From Helicobacteraceae bacterium (GTDB taxonomy: Bacteria > Campylobacterota > Campylobacteria > Campylobacterales > Sulfurimonadaceae), in contig JALVUF010000064.1 in NCBI GenBank assembly GCA_027023805.1, positions 1 through 64,000 of the forward strand: a stretch of DNA of 64,000 nt, read 5' to 3'. Below the pieces are notes generated by a model. That model was given only the letters and a program-made list of their open reading frames with translations, was not told the origin of the DNA and did not search any database. Below, piece after piece: positions 7,344 through 17,328 of the stretch. Position 1 is the first letter of the stretch. Every line of letters begins with the position of its first letter. The translations under genes were made by a program, and so were the position numbers.

Positions 7344-8947
7344 TACAACTCCTTATTTGCTTTTGCTTGCGCATATTGCTCATATGTGCCTTTAAAATCT
7401 ATATATTTACCATTTGGCAGTATCTCTATAATCCTGTTAGCAAACGCATCTAAAAGCTCACGGTCATGCGAAACACATATAACATTACCCTTAAAATTAA
7501 AAAGTCCTTCGCCTAAAGCTACTATCGCTTCGAGATCTAAATGGTTGCCCGGCTCATCTAAAATCAAAAAATTTCCCTGCTCAAGCATCATCTTTGAGAG
7601 CATCATGCGGTGTTTTTCACCACCTGAGATTTTCTCTACCGATTTTTCCTGCTGTTCACCGTTAAAAAGCATCCGTCCAAGGCAGTTTCGTATCTCTGAA
7701 ATATCACTCTTTGGGTCAAAGCCTCTAAGCCAATCATAAAGAGTACCGTCGCCCGATATTTTATCTGCAGTATCTTGCGGAAAATAACTCGGCTCTATCG
7801 TAGCGCCCCACTTTACCTCTCCGCCTGTAGGCTCAATCTCCTGCATAATAATTTTGCACAATGTCGTCTTGCCCACTCCATTAGCGCCGATAAGCCCTAT
7901 TTTATCACCCGGCTCTATTTTAATTGTCATATTTTTTAATACTTCCAAATCATCATAAGAGTGTGAAATATTCTCAAGCGTCAGCGCCTCATCACCCATC
8001 TGTCTTTTAGCTTTAAAAACTATACTGGGATCTCTTCTTGAAGACGGTTTAATATCTTCAATATTTAACTTATCAAGTTGTTTTTGTCTTGAAGTTGCCT
8101 GTTTTGCTTTTGAAGCATTTGCACTAAAGCGTCGTACAAAAGCTTCAAGCTCCTCTTTTTCTTTTACTCTTTTAGCATTATCCGCTTCGCTTTGCTTGGC
8201 AATCATAGTTGCAGCTATATACCAGTCATCAAAATTACCGGTAAACTCACGAATTTTTTGATAATCAACGTCAAGTATATGCGTTACAACCGAATTTAAA
8301 AAGTGTCTATCGTGCGAGATAACAACAAGGGTCCCCTCGTGGCGCTTCAGCTCATTTTCAAGCCATGCAATCGTCTCCATATCCAAATTGTTTGTCGGCT
8401 CATCCAAAAACAAAATATCCGGCTTTAAAAAAAGCACTTGTGCCAATAAAACCTTAAATTTATCAGAGCTCTTCAGGCTGGACATAAGATCAAAATGTAT
8501 ATCTACAGAAATGCCTATATTTTCTAATATTTTTGCTATTTGTGTTTCATATTCATAGGTAGGATCCTCTTCAACACAGATAACCTCCAGTTCCGCCAAA
8601 CGGTTATTGACCGCATCATCTTCAAAATCACCGGTCTCATACAATATCTCTTTCTCTTTTATCGCATCATACAAACGCTTATTGCCGTATAAAACGGCAT
8701 CAACGAGGGTATAATCCTCATAAGCAAACTGATTTTGCTCAAGCACTCCCACTTTCAGTCCTGAACCTATTACCACTTCACCTTCATATTCTTTATTTTT
8801 ACCGCTTAAAATATTTAGAAATGTTGTTTTACCTGCACCGTTTGCACCTATTAGGCCGTACCTCTTATGTCTATCTAATTTAATATTAATATTTTCAAAT
8901 AAAATTCTATTGCCATATCTTTTTGTCAAATTTATCGTTGTTAACAT
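7343..8947 (-). CDS. ybiT: ABC-F family ATPase (YbiT-like)
   Basis: A 534-residue soluble protein with two tandem ABC ATPase domains and no membrane segment. Domain 1 has GANGAGKTTF and ILFLDEPTNNLD; domain 2 has GANGVGKTTL, KISGGEKHR and LILDEPGNHLD. Between them lies the charged linker (MIAKQSEADNAKRVKEKEEL) that in ABC-F proteins reaches the ribosomal P/E site. Size and linker fit the YbiT/EttA-type translation factors rather than transporters. A -10 (TATAAT on the minus strand, 8973-8978) lies just upstream and GGGCAG precedes the ATG. It leads the operon with the DUF5718-like gene and yciH. Confidence 0.9.
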   Translation of the reverse strand: MLTTINLTKRYGNRILFENINIKLDRHKRYGLIGANGAGKTTFLNILSGKNKEYEGEVVIGSGLKVGVLEQNQFAYEDYTLVDAVLYGNKRLYDAIKEKEILYETGDFEDDAVNNRLAELEVICVEEDPTYEYETQIAKILENIGISVDIHFDLMSSLKSSDKFKVLLAQVLFLKPDILFLDEPTNNLDMETIAWLENELKRHEGTLVVISHDRHFLNSVVTHILDVDYQKIREFTGNFDDWYIAATMIAKQSEADNAKRVKEKEELEAFVRRFSANASKAKQATSRQKQLDKLNIEDIKPSSRRDPSIVFKAKRQMGDEALTLENISHSYDDLEVLKNMTIKIEPGDKIGLIGANGVGKTTLCKIIMQEIEPTGGEVKWGATIEPSYFPQDTADKISGDGTLYDWLRGFDPKSDISEIRNCLGRMLFNGEQQEKSVEKISGGEKHRMMLSKMMLEQGNFLILDEPGNHLDLEAIVALGEGLFNFKGNVICVSHDRELLDAFANRIIEILPNGKYIDFKGTYEQYAQAKANKEL

Positions 8948-9053
8948 ATCTGCCCATTTTAGTGTTTTTGGTATTATAGCTAATGTATGCTAAAACTCTA
9001 AGTTAAAAAACGATAGAATTGTCTAAATTAAACAAAAAAGAAGTTACACAACT

Positions 9054-11189
9054 ATGACTCTATTTAAACAATTTAAAACAGAAGAAATTTTAAATTTGAT
9101 ACCTGATCCTATACTTATGATTGATACATACGGGACAATACTATTTTTTAATCAATCGTTTTCAAAGCTCTTAGGATATAGTTACGATGAACTGTATCAT
9201 CAAAATATTATTAATTTTCTTGTGGATGACTCTATATTTCAAGAGTGTCTTTTGCAGTTGCAAGCAACAAACAGCTGCACTCAGCAAACAACACTGTTTA
9301 TCGCAAAAAATCAACAGCATATCGTAACAACAAAAAATGTCAGCCTTATAACAATAGATAGCCAAGAATATGTGCTTGTTTCTTTAAGAGATATTAGTCA
9401 AATTGAACAAATCAATCAAGAGCTCAAATATTCAAAAGAGATATTGGAAGCAAAATCAAAACATATGACAAGAATGTTGCTAGAACACAAACAAGAGATT
9501 GCTAAACAGCAGATACAGCTAGATGAGATTATCAATTCAATTGACGAGATTATATGGTATATAAATGATAAAAATATGCAGATACAATATGTCTCCGATG
9601 CGATTGAGAAAATTTTTCAAGAAAAAAAAGAGAGCTTTTTGTACCAATCATCATTATGGATGGATATGATTTATGATGCGGATAAGCAAAAAGTGATGGA
9701 TGCATTTGCCCAGCTTCAAGCTCATGAATCCACAACGATTGAATTTAGAATCAAGCTATCAAACGGCGATATAAAATGGTTATCTAATACAATAAAACAT
9801 CATCCCTCACTTGAATTTTTTATAGGCGTCACTCATGACATTACAAAACAAAAAGAGGATCAGGACAAAATTGAGTTCATGGCATATCATGACGCACTCA
9901 CCGGGCTTCCAAATAGATCATATCTGAAAAAAAATATCGAATTAATGTTAAAAAAATCTCAAATAATACAACAGAATTTTACAATTTTATTTTTAGATCT
10001 AGACAATTTTAAATTTATTAACGATTCTCTCGGACATGATATCGGCGACAAACTTTTAATTAAAATAAGTAAAAGACTGCAAGATGCAACAAAAAAATAT
10101 GGGGAATGCGTCAGATTTGGCGGTGATGAATTTATCATTATTATAAATAATACAAATAATGAAAAAAATATTAGGATTATTACATCAGAACTCATAAGTA
10201 CTATAGGCAAATCCATAACTATACAAGAGCGTGAATTTTTTATCTCATGCTCTATTGGTATAGCTATGTATCCTAAAGACACCAACAGCTTTACCGGACT
10301 CATAAAAGCCGCAGATACCGCAATGTACACGGCAAAAATATCCGGTAAAAATAGATATGAGTTTTATGAAAATGGTATGGATACAGATATGGAAAGATTT
10401 TTTGAGATTGAACATATTATAAAAGATGCGCTAAATCATAACTACTTTCACCTCTATTTTCAACCGTTAGTCACCGCCGATACTTTAATGATATGCGGCT
10501 TTGAAGCTCTGCTTAGGCTTAATCACCCTGAGTTTGGTTTTGTTTCACCAGAAGAGTTTATACCAGTGGCCGAAGCAAGTGGTGATATCATTAAAATAAG
10601 TGATTTTGTAATTTCTATGGCATGTAGTTTTGTAAAAGAGGTTAATAAAAAAAGCAAGCAGGACTTAACTGTCTCTATAAATATATCAGCAAGACAATTT
10701 AAAGAAAAAAACTTTGCTCAAAACTTTTTAAAATGTTTAAAGTCACATGAAATCAAACCGCATCTTATAAAAATCGAGATAGTTGAATCAGCGATTATGG
10801 AAAATACGGGCCTAACTATAAAAACGTTAAAATTACTGCGCCAGGATGGAATTAAAATATCTTTAGATGACTTTGGCACCGGTTATTCATCGTTCGCATA
10901 TCTTGCACAGCTTCCTCTTGATACCATAAAAATTGATAAATCATTTGTACTGCAAATGCTTAAAGATGAAACAAATCAACATATTGTAAAAGCGATCACA
11001 TCGCTAGCACATCACTTAGGTAAAGATGTTGTTGCAGAAGGTGTTGAAACACTGGAGCATATTCAATTACTGCAACTTGATAAAGTAGATATACTGCAGG
11101 GCTTTTATTTTCATAAAGCCCTGCCACCTAAGGAAATCTTAGATAATTTTGACAATCTCAAGCAAATTTTTAATCTACAAAACTGCTAA
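9054..11189 (+). CDS. PAS-PAS-GGDEF-EAL cyclic-di-GMP protein
   Basis: A 711-residue signalling protein without membrane segments. PAS 1 covers about residues 10-110 (IPDPILMIDTYGTILFFN) and PAS 2 about 145-260, joined by a helical linker. The GGDEF domain (~275-430) keeps an intact RFGGDEF near residue 357 but lacks the upstream RxxD inhibitory site. The EAL domain (~450-700) keeps FEALLRL near 483 and DDFGTGYSS. Both the cyclase and the phosphodiesterase look catalytically possible; which dominates cannot be told. A TAGAAT at 9014-9019 is the likely -10. It is monocistronic or drives the small gene that follows. Confidence 0.92.
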   Translation: MTLFKQFKTEEILNLIPDPILMIDTYGTILFFNQSFSKLLGYSYDELYHQNIINFLVDDSIFQECLLQLQATNSCTQQTTLFIAKNQQHIVTTKNVSLITIDSQEYVLVSLRDISQIEQINQELKYSKEILEAKSKHMTRMLLEHKQEIAKQQIQLDEIINSIDEIIWYINDKNMQIQYVSDAIEKIFQEKKESFLYQSSLWMDMIYDADKQKVMDAFAQLQAHESTTIEFRIKLSNGDIKWLSNTIKHHPSLEFFIGVTHDITKQKEDQDKIEFMAYHDALTGLPNRSYLKKNIELMLKKSQIIQQNFTILFLDLDNFKFINDSLGHDIGDKLLIKISKRLQDATKKYGECVRFGGDEFIIIINNTNNEKNIRIITSELISTIGKSITIQEREFFISCSIGIAMYPKDTNSFTGLIKAADTAMYTAKISGKNRYEFYENGMDTDMERFFEIEHIIKDALNHNYFHLYFQPLVTADTLMICGFEALLRLNHPEFGFVSPEEFIPVAEASGDIIKISDFVISMACSFVKEVNKKSKQDLTVSINISARQFKEKNFAQNFLKCLKSHEIKPHLIKIEIVESAIMENTGLTIKTLKLLRQDGIKISLDDFGTGYSSFAYLAQLPLDTIKIDKSFVLQMLKDETNQHIVKAITSLAHHLGKDVVAEGVETLEHIQLLQLDKVDILQGFYFHKALPPKEILDNFDNLKQIFNLQNC

Positions 11190-11207
11190 AAAAACTGAAG
11201 GTATTCA

Positions 11208-11465
11208 ATGAAATATTTTATATATATTCTAAAATGTAACGACGATACTCTTTACACGGGTATAACCACCAATATACAAAGACGAATACATGAGCATAAC
11301 TTTTCTAAAAAGGGTGCAAAATATACTAAGACCAGAAGACCTGTTATTTTAGCACATACAGAAATCATGCAAGATAAAAGTAGTGCCGCTAAACGTGAAT
11401 ATGCTATCAAAAAATTAACCAGATCAGAAAAATTAGCACTGATAAGTAATACCAAACCCAACTAA
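11208..11465 (+). CDS. GIY-YIG domain protein
   Basis: An 85-residue stand-alone GIY-YIG fold: FIYILKCNDDTLYTGIT (the GIY and YIG halves), then RRIHEHN, KKGAKYTKTRRPV and AAKREYAIKKLTR, with the catalytic Arg and the Glu in REYAIK. This is the compact YhbQ/UPF0213 type found in most bacteria, thought to act on nucleic acids. It is not a homing endonuclease since it has no DNA-recognition extension. It lies 18 bp after the GGDEF-EAL gene. Confidence 0.88.
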   Translation: MKYFIYILKCNDDTLYTGITTNIQRRIHEHNFSKKGAKYTKTRRPVILAHTEIMQDKSSAAKREYAIKKLTRSEKLALISNTKPN

Positions 11466-11541
11466 AGAGTAGGTATTTAAACGAACATATTGCGGCAATA
11501 GTACAAGGCAAGGGAATGCAGCTATTTAATTTTTTTTTGGA

Positions 11542-11547
11542 TATAAT
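11542..11547 (+). promoter_or_regulatory. -10 box of tRNA-Ala
   Basis: TATAAT preceded by a run of T (11531-11538), as in Campylobacterota promoters that often use periodic T tracts in place of a -35. It lies 16 nt before the tRNA. Confidence 0.6.
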
Positions 11548-11563
11548 ACTAATTCAAAAACCA

Positions 11564-11639
11564 GGGGATATAGCTCAGCTGGGAGAGCGATACGCTGGCA
11601 GCGTATAGGTCAGGGGTTCGAGCCCCCTTATCTCCACCA
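11564..11639 (+). tRNA. tRNA-Ala (anticodon GGC)
   Basis: A 76-nt cloverleaf. Acceptor GGGGATA pairs with TATCTCC (one G-T), D stem GCTC/GAGC, anticodon stem ATACG/CGTAT with loop CTGGCAG (anticodon GGC), T stem AGGGG/CCCCT with TTCGAGC. The CCA end is encoded. It stands alone between the GIY-YIG gene and gpmA. Confidence 0.95.
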
Positions 11640-11723
11640 ATCTTTCATTTTAACTCTTATCACATTTACACTTTATATATTCTATTGTGTTAGACTACTA
11701 GATACTCTATTAAAAGGTAAAAC

Positions 11724-12416
11724 ATGAAAAGACGTTTAATACTACTTAGACACGGACAAAGTATTTTCAATAAAGATAATCTTTTTACAGGATGGACAGA
11801 TGTAAACTTGAGCAAACAGGGAGAACAAGAAGCTTCAAAAGCGGGACAACTGCTTATAAAAAATAATATTTTTCCTGATATATGTTTTACTTCTTGGCTC
11901 AAACGAGCAATTGATACCACAAATATAGTATTAAAGCAGATGGATTGGGAGCATATTGATATTATTAAAAGCTGGAAGTTAAATGAACGACACTATGGCA
12001 CATGGCAGCAACAAAATAAAGCCGAGATTCAAAAAGAAGTAGGTGATAAATTTTTTCTAAGTGTTAGGCGTGGATACGATACGCCACCGCCGCCACTGCC
12101 TACAAATGACGAAAGATTGCCTCAAAATAACAGCAAATATAAATATATAAACCCAAATATTTTACCGTTAAGCGAATCATTAAAAGATACAAAACAAAGA
12201 ACAATTCAATATTTTTTTGAAGCAATCATTTCTGAGTTAGCACAAAATAAAACAGTGCTTGTCTCCGCCCATGGTAATTCGCTACGCTCTTTGGTTATGT
12301 ATTTTGATGAACTAAACGAAGAGGAAATTACAAAAGTTGAAATCGCAACAGGAGTTCCTATAGTGTATGAATTAAGTGAGGATATGAAAGTAATAAAAAA
12401 ATCTATATTAAACTAA
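11724..12416 (+). CDS. gpmA: 2,3-bisphosphoglycerate-dependent phosphoglycerate mutase
   Basis: A 230-residue cytoplasmic enzyme interconverting 3- and 2-phosphoglycerate. The phosphohistidine motif LLRHGQSIFN is at the N-terminus, followed by FTGWTDVNLS, LNERHYGTW and the second active-site histidine in VSAHGNSLRSL. Length is only slightly under the usual ~250. The ribosome-binding site AAAAGG precedes the ATG. Several Campylobacterota use the unrelated cofactor-independent enzyme, so a dPGM-type gene may be an addition or a replacement; the rest of the genome would tell. Confidence 0.92.
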   Translation: MKRRLILLRHGQSIFNKDNLFTGWTDVNLSKQGEQEASKAGQLLIKNNIFPDICFTSWLKRAIDTTNIVLKQMDWEHIDIIKSWKLNERHYGTWQQQNKAEIQKEVGDKFFLSVRRGYDTPPPPLPTNDERLPQNNSKYKYINPNILPLSESLKDTKQRTIQYFFEAIISELAQNKTVLVSAHGNSLRSLVMYFDELNEEEITKVEIATGVPIVYELSEDMKVIKKSILN

Positions 12417-12434
12417 AACTACTAATAATATAAT

Positions 12435-12466
12435 AGCAACGAGCAGAGATAACTCTGCTTGCTGCT
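12435..12466. terminator. Hairpin between convergent gpmA and groEL
   Basis: AGCAGAG (12442-12448) pairs with CTCTGCT (12453-12459) around a 4-nt loop, and AGCA/TGCT extends the stem beyond a small internal loop. It sits between two convergent stops and could end transcription from both sides. The T tract is poor on either strand, so efficiency is uncertain. Confidence 0.55.
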
Positions 12467-12472
12467 ACCGTT

Positions 12473-14098
<1,626 letters not shown>

Positions 14099-14111
14099 TT
14101 ATATCCTTTTA

Positions 14112-14372
14112 TTATTTGATTATTCCGAAAATATCGTCAGTATCGATTATTAGATATGTTTTACCGTCTAAAGATAATTCATTACCGGTATATTTACCAA
14201 AAACTACTTTATCTTTACAAGAGATATTTTTTACCTCTTCACTAGCAGCTACTACGATACCCTCAGATGGTTTCTCTTTTGCGCTATCTGGGATAATTAT
14301 CCCACTTGCCGTAGTAGCGGCCTCTTCGATTCGTTCTACTAACACACGTTTTCCTAATGGTTGAAAATTCAT
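14112..14372 (-). CDS. groS: GroES co-chaperonin
   Basis: An 86-residue lid protein for Gro[18 protein letters not shown], the mobile loop region [17 protein letters not shown], and [12 protein letters not shown]. It is first in the groESL operon with a perfect AGGAGG ribosome-binding site (14377-14382 on the minus strand). Confidence 0.97.
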   Translation of the reverse strand: MNFQPLGKRVLVERIEEAATTASGIIIPDSAKEKPSEGIVVAASEEVKNISCKDKVVFGKYTGNELSLDGKTYLIIDTDDIFGIIK

Positions 14373-14400
14373 ATAACCTCCTAATAATTTATTTTGTGTA

Positions 14401-14429
14401 ATTCTACATCATATTTACTAAAATGTCAA
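14401..14429 (-). promoter_or_regulatory. Sigma-70 promoter of groESL
   Basis: On the minus strand TTGACA (14424-14429), a 17-nt spacer and TAGAAT (14401-14406), followed by AGGAGG and the groES ATG. This is the strongest canonical promoter in the window, consistent with high constitutive expression. Confidence 0.85.
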
Positions 14430-14489
14430 TACTTTGATAGATATAGACTAAATAATAGTTATCCTATATGACTATAGTTTATTGATGTA

Positions 14490-14503
14490 TAGTATATATA
14501 CTA
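14490..14503. repeat. 14-bp perfect palindrome between groES and tRNA-Met
   Basis: TAGTATATATACTA is a perfect dyad. A partly similar ATATATACTTTATA follows at 14511-14524. It lies between the divergent groESL promoter and a -10-like TATAAA (14544-14549) of tRNA-Met. It could be an operator or only AT-rich sequence. Confidence 0.35.
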
Positions 14504-14565
14504 ATAAAATATATATACTTTATAAAGATTAAAGGTTACATAGTATAAAATTCTGCCTCTAAATT

Positions 14566-14642
14566 GTCAAGGTAGCTCAGCTGGTTAGAGCGCTGGTCTC
14601 ATAAGCCGGAGGTCGAGAGTTCAAGTCTCTCTCTTGACACCA
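14566..14642 (+). tRNA. tRNA-Met (anticodon CAT)
   Basis: A 77-nt cloverleaf with acceptor GTCAAGG/TCTTGAC, D stem GCTC/GAGC, anticodon stem CTGGT/GCCGG with loop CTCATAA (anticodon CAT), T stem GAGAG/CTCTC with TTCAAGT, A73 and encoded CCA. The paired first base (G1-C72) excludes the initiator. Elongator Met is most likely; a lysidine-modified tRNA-Ile2 cannot be fully excluded from sequence alone. Confidence 0.9.
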
Positions 14643-14669
14643 TATGTTTAATCTTTCATGAATTTATCT

Positions 14670-14720
14670 ATCTAACTACAAACTCATTACTTTTATTATG
14701 ATAAAATCTAACTACAAACT
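14670..14720 (+). repeat. 15-bp direct repeat upstream of the biotin carboxylase gene
   Basis: ATCTAACTACAAACT occurs exactly at 14670-14684 and at 14706-14720, 36 bp apart from start to start. The second copy runs into AAAGTAA, which makes a 12-mer (AAACTAAAGTAA, 14716-14727) also present in the hxlR/nitroreductase intergenic region. A paired regulator site is possible. Confidence 0.45.
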
Positions 14721-14774
14721 AAAGTAAAATAATAGACTTCTTGCAAATTAACATAGATTTTTAAAGGATAATTT

Positions 14775-16226
14775 ATGAATCAGATTAAAAAAATTCTCAT
14801 AGCAAATCGGGGTGAGATTGCTCTTAGGATTATACGAGCCTGCAAAGAGATGGATATTATCAGTGTTGTCATATTTTCTGAAGCAGACATAGAAGGTGCT
14901 TGGCTAAAAAAAGCAGATGAATGCTATCCGTTGTTAGGTGACCCTATCAAAGCATACTTGGATTATGAACGTATTATTGCCACTGCCAAAAAAGCTAGTT
15001 GCGACGCCGTACATCCTGGATACGGATTCTTATCAGAAGATGCCGATTTTGCCCAATGCTGTCAAGACAATAACTTGATTTTTATTGGTCCTAAACCTGA
15101 ACATATTGCCCTTTTTGGTGATAAAATAGCATCAAAACGCGCGGTAAAAGATATAGATGTCCCGATATTGCCGGGAACTGACACACCCATTACTGATATA
15201 CAAGAAGCCTTACATGTAGCCGAAAATATCGGGTTTCCGGTTATTATAAAAGCTGCTTTTGGGGGCGGTGGAAGAGGCATGAGAATTGTTAATAGCGCAG
15301 ATGAGTTTCAAAGCATGTATGAAGATGCCACAAACGAATCAAAAAAATTTTTCGGTAAAGATGAGATGTTTATAGAAAAATACCTCTTAAATCCTCATCA
15401 TATCGAAGTTCAAATATTAGCCGATAAATATGGAAATGTTCTGCATCTAGGCAACAGGGACTGCTCAATACAAAGAAGACATCAAAAGATTGTAGAAATA
15501 GCACCCTCGCCCTATCTAAAAGCAAGCGTCAAAGCAAAGCTATATGAGATTTCGCTCCTAGCGATTAAGAAGCTCGGATATGAGAGTGTTGCCACTATTG
15601 AGTTTTTAGTGGATGATTTTGATAATATCTATTTTATTGAGATAAACACCAGAATTCAAGTTGAGCATCCAATTACCGAGATGATCAGCGGGATAGATCT
15701 AGTAGAGCGAATGATTGAAGTAGCCCAAGCAAAAAAATTGACCATCAAGCAAAAAGATATAGCCCTAAGAGGCTATGCAATAGAGTTTCGTATAAACGCC
15801 GAAGATCCAAATCATAATTTTACACCATCGCCGGGAAAATTAACACAATATTTAGCCCCCGGAGGTCCGGGTGTAAGACTTGATTCTATAGCATATCAAG
15901 ATTATACGATTTCACACTTTTATGATTCACTCATTGCAAAACTTATAGTATGGGGGATCTCATGGGAAGAAGTTGTTAAAAAATCAAAGCGGGCTTTAGA
16001 TGAATTTTTAATTGCTGGAGTACCTACAAACATTTCATTGCATAGACAAATAGTAAAAGATAATGATTTTGCACATGGGCATTTTAATACAGGGTATTTA
16101 GAAAAGAAATTATCTCTATTTAATTTAGAGGTTGTCGATGATATCAAAAAAGAGCAGGAAAAAATGCAACGCATCAAAGATGTCATAGATGCAATTAAAA
16201 GAAACCATCTAAATGTCAGATATTAG
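14775..16226 (+). CDS. Biotin carboxylase subunit (pyruvate/2-oxoglutarate carboxylase-like or AccC)
   Basis: A 483-residue ATP-grasp enzyme that carboxylates the biotin of a carrier protein. It has the N-terminal biotin carboxylase fold (KILIANRGEIALRIIRACKE), HPGYGFLSED, the glycine-rich ATP loop KAAFGGGGRGMR, RDCSIQRRHQK and EINTRIQVEHP. It is longer than standard AccC (~450) through a C-terminal extension (EQEKMQRIKDVIDAIKRN), and the AAFGGGG loop reads more like the separate A subunits of pyruvate or 2-oxoglutarate carboxylases. No carrier or transferase gene is adjacent. Subunit type is sure, the complex it serves is not. Its end overlaps the convergent hxlR gene by 11 bp. Confidence 0.85.
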   Translation: MNQIKKILIANRGEIALRIIRACKEMDIISVVIFSEADIEGAWLKKADECYPLLGDPIKAYLDYERIIATAKKASCDAVHPGYGFLSEDADFAQCCQDNNLIFIGPKPEHIALFGDKIASKRAVKDIDVPILPGTDTPITDIQEALHVAENIGFPVIIKAAFGGGGRGMRIVNSADEFQSMYEDATNESKKFFGKDEMFIEKYLLNPHHIEVQILADKYGNVLHLGNRDCSIQRRHQKIVEIAPSPYLKASVKAKLYEISLLAIKKLGYESVATIEFLVDDFDNIYFIEINTRIQVEHPITEMISGIDLVERMIEVAQAKKLTIKQKDIALRGYAIEFRINAEDPNHNFTPSPGKLTQYLAPGGPGVRLDSIAYQDYTISHFYDSLIAKLIVWGISWEEVVKKSKRALDEFLIAGVPTNISLHRQIVKDNDFAHGHFNTGYLEKKLSLFNLEVVDDIKKEQEKMQRIKDVIDAIKRNHLNVRY

Positions 16227-16548
16227 CTTTGTCCGCATAATCACTTCCCCAATCGTACATGCTCTTTAAAACCGGTTTTAATTTCTTACCGATTGGCGTA
16301 AGCGAATAAACAACTTTTGGAGGAACTTCCGCAAAAACTTCTCGTTCAATGATATTTTTTTCCTCCAACTCTTTTAGTTTAACGATGAGGGTTTTTTGAC
16401 TAATTTCATGAATATCTTCATGCAACTCTTTAAATCTTTTAGCGCCGTCGAGTAAATACCAAATAACCGCCAACTTCCATCTGTCGTTAAATATATCAAG
16501 CGTAATTGCCACCGGGCAAGTATATTCTTTATTATCTACATAATACAT
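16216..16548 (-). CDS. HxlR-family transcriptional regulator
   Basis: A 110-residue winged-helix repressor/activator: CPVAITLDIFNDRWKLAVIWYLLDG, KRFKELHEDIHEISQKTLIVKLKELE (recognition helix), then the wing and YSLTPIGKKLKPVL. A cysteine sits in the N-terminal TCPV position, where YodB-like HxlR proteins sense thiol oxidants. I chose ATG 16548 because AAGGA lies 5 nt before it; an upstream ATG at 16566 would leave almost no leader after the -10 (TATAAT on the minus strand, 16577-16582). It is divergent from a nitroreductase, the classic arrangement for a quinone/redox-responsive pair. Confidence 0.88.
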   Translation of the reverse strand: MYYVDNKEYTCPVAITLDIFNDRWKLAVIWYLLDGAKRFKELHEDIHEISQKTLIVKLKELEEKNIIEREVFAEVPPKVVYSLTPIGKKLKPVLKSMYDWGSDYADKANI

Positions 16549-16605
16549 GCATTTCCTTTTTGGCATAATACTACATATTATAACATATATGACTATCATC
16601 TATCT

Positions 16606-16627
16606 TTACTTACCTAAACTAAAGTAA
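16606..16627. promoter_or_regulatory. Candidate HxlR operator
   Basis: TTACTT (16606-16611), a 10-nt spacer, and AAGTAA (16622-16627) form an inverted repeat between divergent hxlR and the nitroreductase gene. TTACT...AGTAA dyads are typical for HxlR/YodB sites. The nitroreductase -10 (TATAAT, 16651-16656) lies 24 bp downstream, so the site would overlap its -35 region. Confidence 0.5.
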
Positions 16628-16689
16628 GAGAAGTATAAGTTTACTACTGATATAATCTTTGCATGATAACTTAAAATATGGAGAAACAA

Positions 16690-17319
16690 ATGAATAACCA
16701 ATGTATGAAAGCCATGGATTTTAGACATGCTTGTAAGATATTTGATGAGAAAAAGAAAATTTCTGAAGAAGATATGCGTTTTATTTTAGAGGTCGGCAGG
16801 AAATCGCCATCATCTTTTGGTATGGAGGCATGGAAATTTTTAGTTATTACAAATGAAGAACTAAAAGCAAAACTAAGACCTGTCTGCTGGGATCAAGTGC
16901 AAGTTACATCTTGTTCACATTTAGTCATTGTATTAGCAGGGATTGATAGTGTAAAAGTACAATCAGGAGAAGTGAAAAAACGATTTGCCAGAAAAATAAA
17001 CAAGCAAGAAACACTGGATTTTTATATGCAACTTTATGCCAGCCATCTGAAAAACACGCTTGAGAGTGATGAAAATATCTATGCATGGACGTCCAAGCAG
17101 AGCTATATCGCTGCTGCGAATATGATGACATCTGCTGCTTTTATAGGCATAGATTCTTGTCCTATTGAAGGATATGAAAAAGACAAAGTTGAACAAATTT
17201 TACAATTAGATACAACAAAATTTCAACTCTCACTTGTTTTACCATTTGGCTACAGAGCACAGCCACAACCGGCACAAATAAGACTTCCATTTGAAGATGT
17301 TGTAGAATTTATACAGTAA
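16690..17319 (+). CDS. Nitroreductase-family NAD(P)H flavin oxidoreductase
   Basis: A 209-residue FMN enzyme of the NfsB-like type: DFRHACKIFDEKKKI, the phosphate/FMN loop GRKSPSSFGMEAWKFLVI, a central region with SYIAAANMMTSAAFIGIDSCPIEGY, and LVLPFGYRAQ. These enzymes reduce quinones, nitroaromatics or enones with NAD(P)H. ATG 16690 is preferred over 16678 since GGAG (16680-16683) gives correct spacing. The facing HxlR regulator suggests induction by electrophiles or quinones. Confidence 0.87.
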   Translation: MNNQCMKAMDFRHACKIFDEKKKISEEDMRFILEVGRKSPSSFGMEAWKFLVITNEELKAKLRPVCWDQVQVTSCSHLVIVLAGIDSVKVQSGEVKKRFARKINKQETLDFYMQLYASHLKNTLESDENIYAWTSKQSYIAAANMMTSAAFIGIDSCPIEGYEKDKVEQILQLDTTKFQLSLVLPFGYRAQPQPAQIRLPFEDVVEFIQ

Positions 17320-17328
17320 TACAGTAAT

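Noticed and set aside
7343-8947. ABC-F antibiotic-resistance gene
   Set aside because: Length, linker and operon partners fit YbiT-like housekeeping translation factors; no resistance context.
11208-11465. Homing endonuclease or mobile element from the GIY-YIG gene
   Set aside because: The protein is only the 85-residue stand-alone domain, widespread in bacteria, with no intron or repeats around it.
14373-14565. CIRCE/HrcA operator for groESL
   Set aside because: No TTAGCACTC...GAGTGCTAA-like inverted repeat could be found on either strand.
16590-16599. TGACTATCAT near hxlR, the same 10-mer as in the Fur box at 981-990
   Set aside because: Only one half is present, without the GATAAT arm, so it is not a credible Fur site.
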